In this document: positions 59,220 through 64,000 of the stretch, in pieces
How the letters are laid out: the number at the start of each line of letters is the position of its first letter
Numbering within the stretch: position 1 is the stretch's first letter
NCBI GenBank assembly: GCA_944474755.1
Contig: OX104117.1
Coordinates: 61,929,522-61,993,521 of the forward strand
Length of the DNA stretch: 64,000 nucleotides
Source: Limnoperna fortunei
Taxonomy: Eukaryota; Mollusca; Bivalvia; Mytilida; Modiolidae
Direction of reading: 5' to 3'
Notes under the pieces: model-generated
The model's database searches: none
The model's input: the letters and a program-made list of their open reading frames with translations, nothing else
What the model was told of the DNA's origin: nothing
Made by a program: the position numbers and the translations under genes

Positions 59220-60320
59220 ATAGTAATCATATTAGATTAATGTAATACATGAAATGTGGAGAAATTTCTTTTTTAGGATAACTAACACATGAAAGCCTTG
59301 CTGACTTTTATAATTATCAGCTTAAACAATGTTTAAATGTGTGTAGTAACTAGAGAAATATTGCAGTTTAACATTAATATATTGTGCATGGCCCAATACA
59401 TCATCTGTAATTATACTGGCCTAACAAGTTTGGTTGGAGTTGTAAAGTTGCATGAACAATTCACCTTACACAACCTTGCTTCCTAAATCTTAAAAAGAAA
59501 TATCTGCAAGTACCAATTGTTTAGTCCTTGGTATGACTGTATGACTAAACCATAAACACTTAAAATGCCTTGTTTACAGGGCCCAAAAGAATGTTCCACA
59601 AAATATTTAGGAACTAGCTAATTATTGTCAAAGGTAGCTTCAGTTGGATAAGTGAAGCATGATATTGTTTGTGAAAACACATTCTACAATAATTTATATC
59701 ATTCAGCACAACTTAATACCTATTTTTTCTGTGTATATGGCCAGATATTTTGATATAAAAGCAAACATTTGACTAAAACTATTTATTAGTTAATTTTTAT
59801 TTATTTTTGCTATAAATACACAGCTCTGACCAGAAAAATTAGTGTTGGATTCAACTGATAGAAATATAGAAATTAAAAATACAACAACAATGTAGGTTTA
59901 AGATTTAAATGATCTAACCAGAGAGACAACCTGAGGTTTTTGTATGTCTCCGAGTTCATTTTGGTGTCATGATCATCCAGCCCTACTACCCATCAAGTTT
60001 TAATTGTTCTGGTTCTGTGTCAATTCAGCCTTAAGCCTGCTATAACCGGTATAAACAGGTATTTAACAATTGTGGATCATCAATATGTACAAGAAACATG
60101 CAAGAGTGAATATTTTTAATTATTTATTGCTTCGCATTGGTAAAAGTAATAAAGATGACTTTTATCTGAAACTCTTTCAATGATTAATTGTATATTCACA
60201 GCTAGTACATACAAGTTTCTTCAGAATGCATGCAAATACACTGGAAACATTACAGCATAATTATCACAGTAAGCTCATGTCTGGTAGTTCTGCTGTGTTA
60301 TTACATTACTAGTTTCTTAC
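59220..60320. other. Intergenic AT-rich DNA
   Basis: Nothing recognised between the 58-bp hairpin and the pearl-like element. Confidence 0.5.
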
Positions 60321-60327
60321 ATAAATA

Positions 60328-61790
60328 AAAACTAGAGTAAAAACACCTGTGAGCAATTCTCACCATTGATACCCCCCGCTTCACAATTACTTTGAAAATT
60401 CAGGTGTTCTTAATTATGAAATTGAAACTTTATCTAGTTAAACGTGAAGGCAAAATTGCAGATAATACATGTAACCCTCCCCAATCCCCCAAAGAATGGC
60501 ATTCCCTATGTCAATGACAAAGTCCATGTTTTTCTATGGCAAACCTCCAATAATATTCTGATCAAAATGTTTAATATCCAATGCACAATGGCAATATGTG
60601 ACCAAGATTCTGTATAAGTTTCAACAAATTCCATTCAGTGGTGTAGGAGGAATTGTAAATAAAAGATGGGTATCCCATTATGTCCATTACAAACTCCATG
60701 TTTTTCTATGGGAAACCCCAAATATCATTCCGATCAAAATGTTAAATATCTCCTGCACAATGGCACTATGTGACATGGATTCTGTGTAAGTTTCAACAAA
60801 TTCCATTCAGTGGTGTAGGAATGAGTTGCACATAAGAGATGGGTATCCCTTATGTCCATGACAAAGTCCATGTTTTTCTCTGGGAAACCCCAAATATCAT
60901 TCCAATCGAAATGTTATATATCTAGTGCACAATGGCAATATGTGACAACATTCTGTGTACGTTACATCAAATTCCATTTAGTGGTGTAGGAGGTGTCGCA
61001 CATAAGAAATGGGTATCCCCTTATGTCAATGACAGTCCGTGTTGTTCTATGGGAAACCCCAAATATCATTCCGATCAAAATAATAAATATCTCCTGCACA
61101 ATGGCACTATGTGACAAGGATTCTGTGTAAGTTTCAACAAATTCCATTCAGTGGTGTAGGAGGAGTTGCACATAAGACATGAGGACCCCCTTAGGTCAAT
61201 GACAATGTCCATGTTTTTCTATGGGAAACCCCAAATATCGACCCGATCAAAATGTTTAATATCTCCTGCACAATGGCACTATGTGACAAGGATGCTGTGT
61301 AAGTTTCTTTAAATTCCATTCAGTGGTGTAGGAGGAGTTGCACATAAGAGATGAGGACCCCCTTAGGTCAATGACAATGTCCATGTTTTTCTATGGGAAA
61401 CCCCAAATATCGATCCGATCAAAATGTTTAATATTTCCTGCACAATGGCACTATGTGACAAGCATTCTGTGTAAGTTTCATTAAATTCCATTCAGTGGTG
61501 TAGGAGGAGTTGCACATAAGAGATAGGGACCCCCTTAGGTCAATGACAAAGTCCATGTTTTTCTATGGGAAACCCCAAATATCATTCCGATCAAAATGTT
61601 AAATATCTCCTGCACAATGGCACTATGAGACAAAGATTCTGTGTAAGTTTCATCAAATTCCTTTTAGTGGTGTAGGAGGAGTTGCAAATAATAGAAAGTG
61701 TAACGGACGGACGGACGGACGGACGGACGGAAGGACGGACGGACACCATGAACACTATATACCCCCCGCTTTTCAAGCGGGGGTATAAAA
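60328..61790 (+). mobile_element. Pearl/Helentron-like non-autonomous element with 172-bp tandem core
   Basis: Order: start AACTAGAGTAAAAACACC and ATACCCCCCGCTTCAC; one partial and seven units of a ~172-bp repeat (TGCACAATGG at 60582, 60754, 60926, 61095, 61267, 61439, 61611); an ACGG microsatellite; terminal stem-loop ACCCCCCGC-TTTT-AAGCGGGGGT. Core repeats, then ACGG microsatellite, then 3' hairpin is the layout described for the bivalve pearl family and related Helentron-associated elements. No Rep/helicase gene, so mobilised in trans if at all. Confidence 0.75.
61703..61745 (+). repeat. (ACGG)n microsatellite
   Basis: About ten CGGA units with one GGAAGGA interruption, directly between the 172-bp repeats and the terminal hairpin. 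Confidence 0.95.
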
Positions 61791-61797
61791 ACAAACA

Positions 61798-63768
61798 TAT
61801 TAAGACCAATTATCCCTAAGCACCAAAATAACTGGGACATGACATGTCTCAGATTTTGCTGATTTTCATTTCATAAGTTGCAATTGACCATTGGATAACA
61901 AAAATGATGACTGTTTGTTATGATTGACCACGGTTGCCATGGTAACCGAGGCGGTCATTTTTTATCATTTCTCATACTGCGAAATAGCCTATATTCAATT
62001 CCCAATTTGTTATTCAAAAATCAATGCATATTCAATAAAATGTTTTATTTGCTTAATTCAATACCTCATTGACAATATTCAAAACAGTTTCAAGACTAAA
62101 CATAAATGTGTAGTCAGAATGAGGCTTTCAAATATGTCAAAAAATCATGCATTTTTTCTGGAATTTTGTTACCAAAAAATTACCATTTTTGCCACTTTAC
62201 TGACTCCATTTTCAGAAAATGCACCAATCACAAATATTCATCATGAATATAATTACATAAATTGATGATTAATATTCAAAACTTATAAAAATCTCAATGG
62301 GGTAACAAAAGATGTCTATAGAAAACACTGTTACCATTGTAACTTGTGAAAAAAAGCCATTTCTGTATTGTTCAATATTTCCACGAAACTACTGTTTCTT
62401 AGAGGGTTAAATTAAATCATAATTAATTATTATTTTTAACAGACATCCTATAGACTTAAAATGACATTGAAATCATTTCAGGGTACAGTGTCTCAAAGTC
62501 AAGGTCAACTAAAAATTGAGCTTTCAAATTTCAAATATAAAAATCTCGAAGCAAAATCAATTTTAAGTGACCTTGAGAACAACACAAGTCATCCTCACAA
62601 GTCAGGGTTTCTGTGTCCACGAAACCCTGACAAACTTAGCTAGGAAATTCCCGGGCTAGAAGATTTTCGTATGACGTCAATCCTTTAAAAATATCAACTA
62701 ATGAAATTGCTTGAAAGAAGCAAGTGTTTGGCAGTAGTCATTCTTAATCATTCTGGAGTGTGAAGAAAACGTAACGCAACTAAATAATAACGCGGTAATA
62801 ACAAACTATTAACACTACTGTACAAAATACATTGATTTTCACATGGTCTACGCAACACATCCGTTTGGTTTATTTACAATCGACATCGGGATATCCCTTA
62901 ACCAAATCGTGAATGAAAGCGAGCTTTTGATTGGCTACATTAAGGTACGATGTAGCCAATAAAAAAAGTGACTTCTAGCCCGGGAATTTCCTTGCTAAGT
63001 TTGTCAGGGGTTCGTGGACACATGTGGACACAGAAACCCTGACTTGTGAGGATGAACACAAGTGACCTTGAAAGTTTTCTAAGGTCATACTATGTTGAAA
63101 AGATCCTTTTAGGTACATATGATGACAACAATTGTTATCTTGGCCCATATAAGAAGTATGGTCATACATATATTTAAATATCGAAAAATTGCCGTTTTTG
63201 TTTTATTACCATGGTAACCAACTTTAACAGTGTTTTCTAAAGACGTTTTTTCTTACCCCATTGAGATTTTAAAAATTTTTGAATATTAATCATCAATCTA
63301 TGTAATTATGTATTCATGATGAGTATTTGTGATTGGTGCATTTTCTGAAAATGGAGTCAGAAAAGTGGCAAAAATGGTAATATTTTTTACCAAAAATTAT
63401 AGAGAATAATGCACTATTTCTTGACATGTTCAATAGTCTCAGTCTGATCACACATATATTTAAAATGTTGTAACTGTTTTGAATATTGTCAATGAGATAT
63501 TGAATTAAGCAAATTCTATTGAATATGAATTGATTTTCCCCTGAAAAATTGGGATTTAAATATTGTCCTTTTCACTGTATTTTAATCGGCTCAAAATGGC
63601 CACCACGGTTACCATGGCAACCGAAGTCAAAGCATAACAAACAATCATTATTTTGTGATCCAATGGTCAACTTCAACTTATAAAATGAAAATCAGGAAAA
63701 TCTGAGACATGTCATGTCTCACCCTATATGGAAATCCTTTGATCCTTTTGGAGAATTGGTGTTAAGAT
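61798..63768. mobile_element. ~2-kb foldback element with ~0.8-kb inverted arms
   Basis: Left arm 61798-62662 and right arm 62972-63768 are inverted copies: GGACATGACATGTCTCAG / CTGAGACATGTCATGTCTC, GGTTGCCATGGTAACCG / GGTTACCATGGCAACCG, TGCACCAATCACAAATATTC / its complement, TAGCTAGGAAATTCCCGGGC / GCCCGGGAATTTCCTTGCTA. A 309-bp spacer holds an inner hairpin (TTGGCTACAT / ATGTAGCCAA). No protein frame. It directly follows the pearl-like element. Confidence 0.85.
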
Positions 63769-64000
63769 CTATCTCATTAATGTACAAAAATCATCAGTTT
63801 TGTTGAGTAAATAGTTAGACCGAATCAACTTATGCAAACATCTCGAATGCAATTCCATTTCTTGTATTATTTGCCACCTGCAACCACTTCCACATTTAAA
63901 GTTCTGCCATTGTCTATAGTTGGGATTTTTTCAGTTCACGCATGTTTTCAGTTCACTTGGGCTGTACGTCATATAAGATATAAAGCTTTCTGAAAACTGA

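Noticed and set aside
61924..62265. 113-codon plus-strand frame
   Set aside because: Falls within the left arm of the foldback element; low complexity and no recognisable domain.

Overview
The window is eukaryotic nuclear DNA. It is strongly AT-rich, its genes are split by GT-AG introns, and no long open reading frame occurs. The repeat content (a tRNA-derived SINE with a mollusc-type tail, a pearl/Helentron-like element built from ~172-bp tandem units plus an ACGG microsatellite, MITEs and foldbacks) suggests a bivalve mollusc, probably mussel-like. That placement is inference, not a species identification.

The only real protein-coding genes I can support are two head-to-tail paralogues of polycystin-2 (PKD2/TRPP2), both on the + strand. 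Copy A runs from a predicted promoter near 1560 through 14 coding exons (3471-21581, 892 aa). Copy B runs from a matching promoter near 32030 through 14 coding exons (34016-45994, 851 aa). Exon boundaries and phases are the same in both, and most exon lengths are identical. Both encode a complete channel: cytosolic N-terminus, S1, extracellular TOP/polycystin domain with its cysteine pair, S2-S6 with an L-G-D selectivity filter, two EF-hand loops, an acidic cluster, a coiled coil and a short C-terminal tail. The copies differ mainly at the two ends of the protein. Copy A has an RVxP-type motif that copy B lacks, and copy A's last exon appears frameshifted relative to copy B.

Layout: 1-1550, AT-rich DNA with one SINE; 1559-22000, PKD2 copy A with introns swollen by transposon debris (a Tc1/mariner-like MITE in intron 1, minisatellite in intron 2, palindromes in the 4.7-kb intron 3, another MITE right behind the exon 9 donor); 22000-32000, intergenic DNA with a decayed reverse-transcriptase element (minus strand, ~28.1-30.0 kb); 32029-46300, PKD2 copy B, more compact; 46300-64000, no recognisable host gene but many repeats: a MULE-type transposase remnant (~49.9-50.1 kb), SINEs, several tandem-repeat blocks, two pearl-like elements, a near-perfect 58-bp hairpin, and a ~2-kb foldback with ~0.8-kb arms.

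The most interesting signals come from comparing the two copies. Promoter and noncoding first exon are conserved with identical spacing (X-box-like site, 13 bp, TATA, 57 bp to the donor). An 18-nt exon-like segment, in frame and carrying a stop, is conserved deep in intron 13 of both genes. Two polycystin-2 subunits from one tandem locus could form homo- or heterotetrameric ciliary cation channels; that last point is inference.
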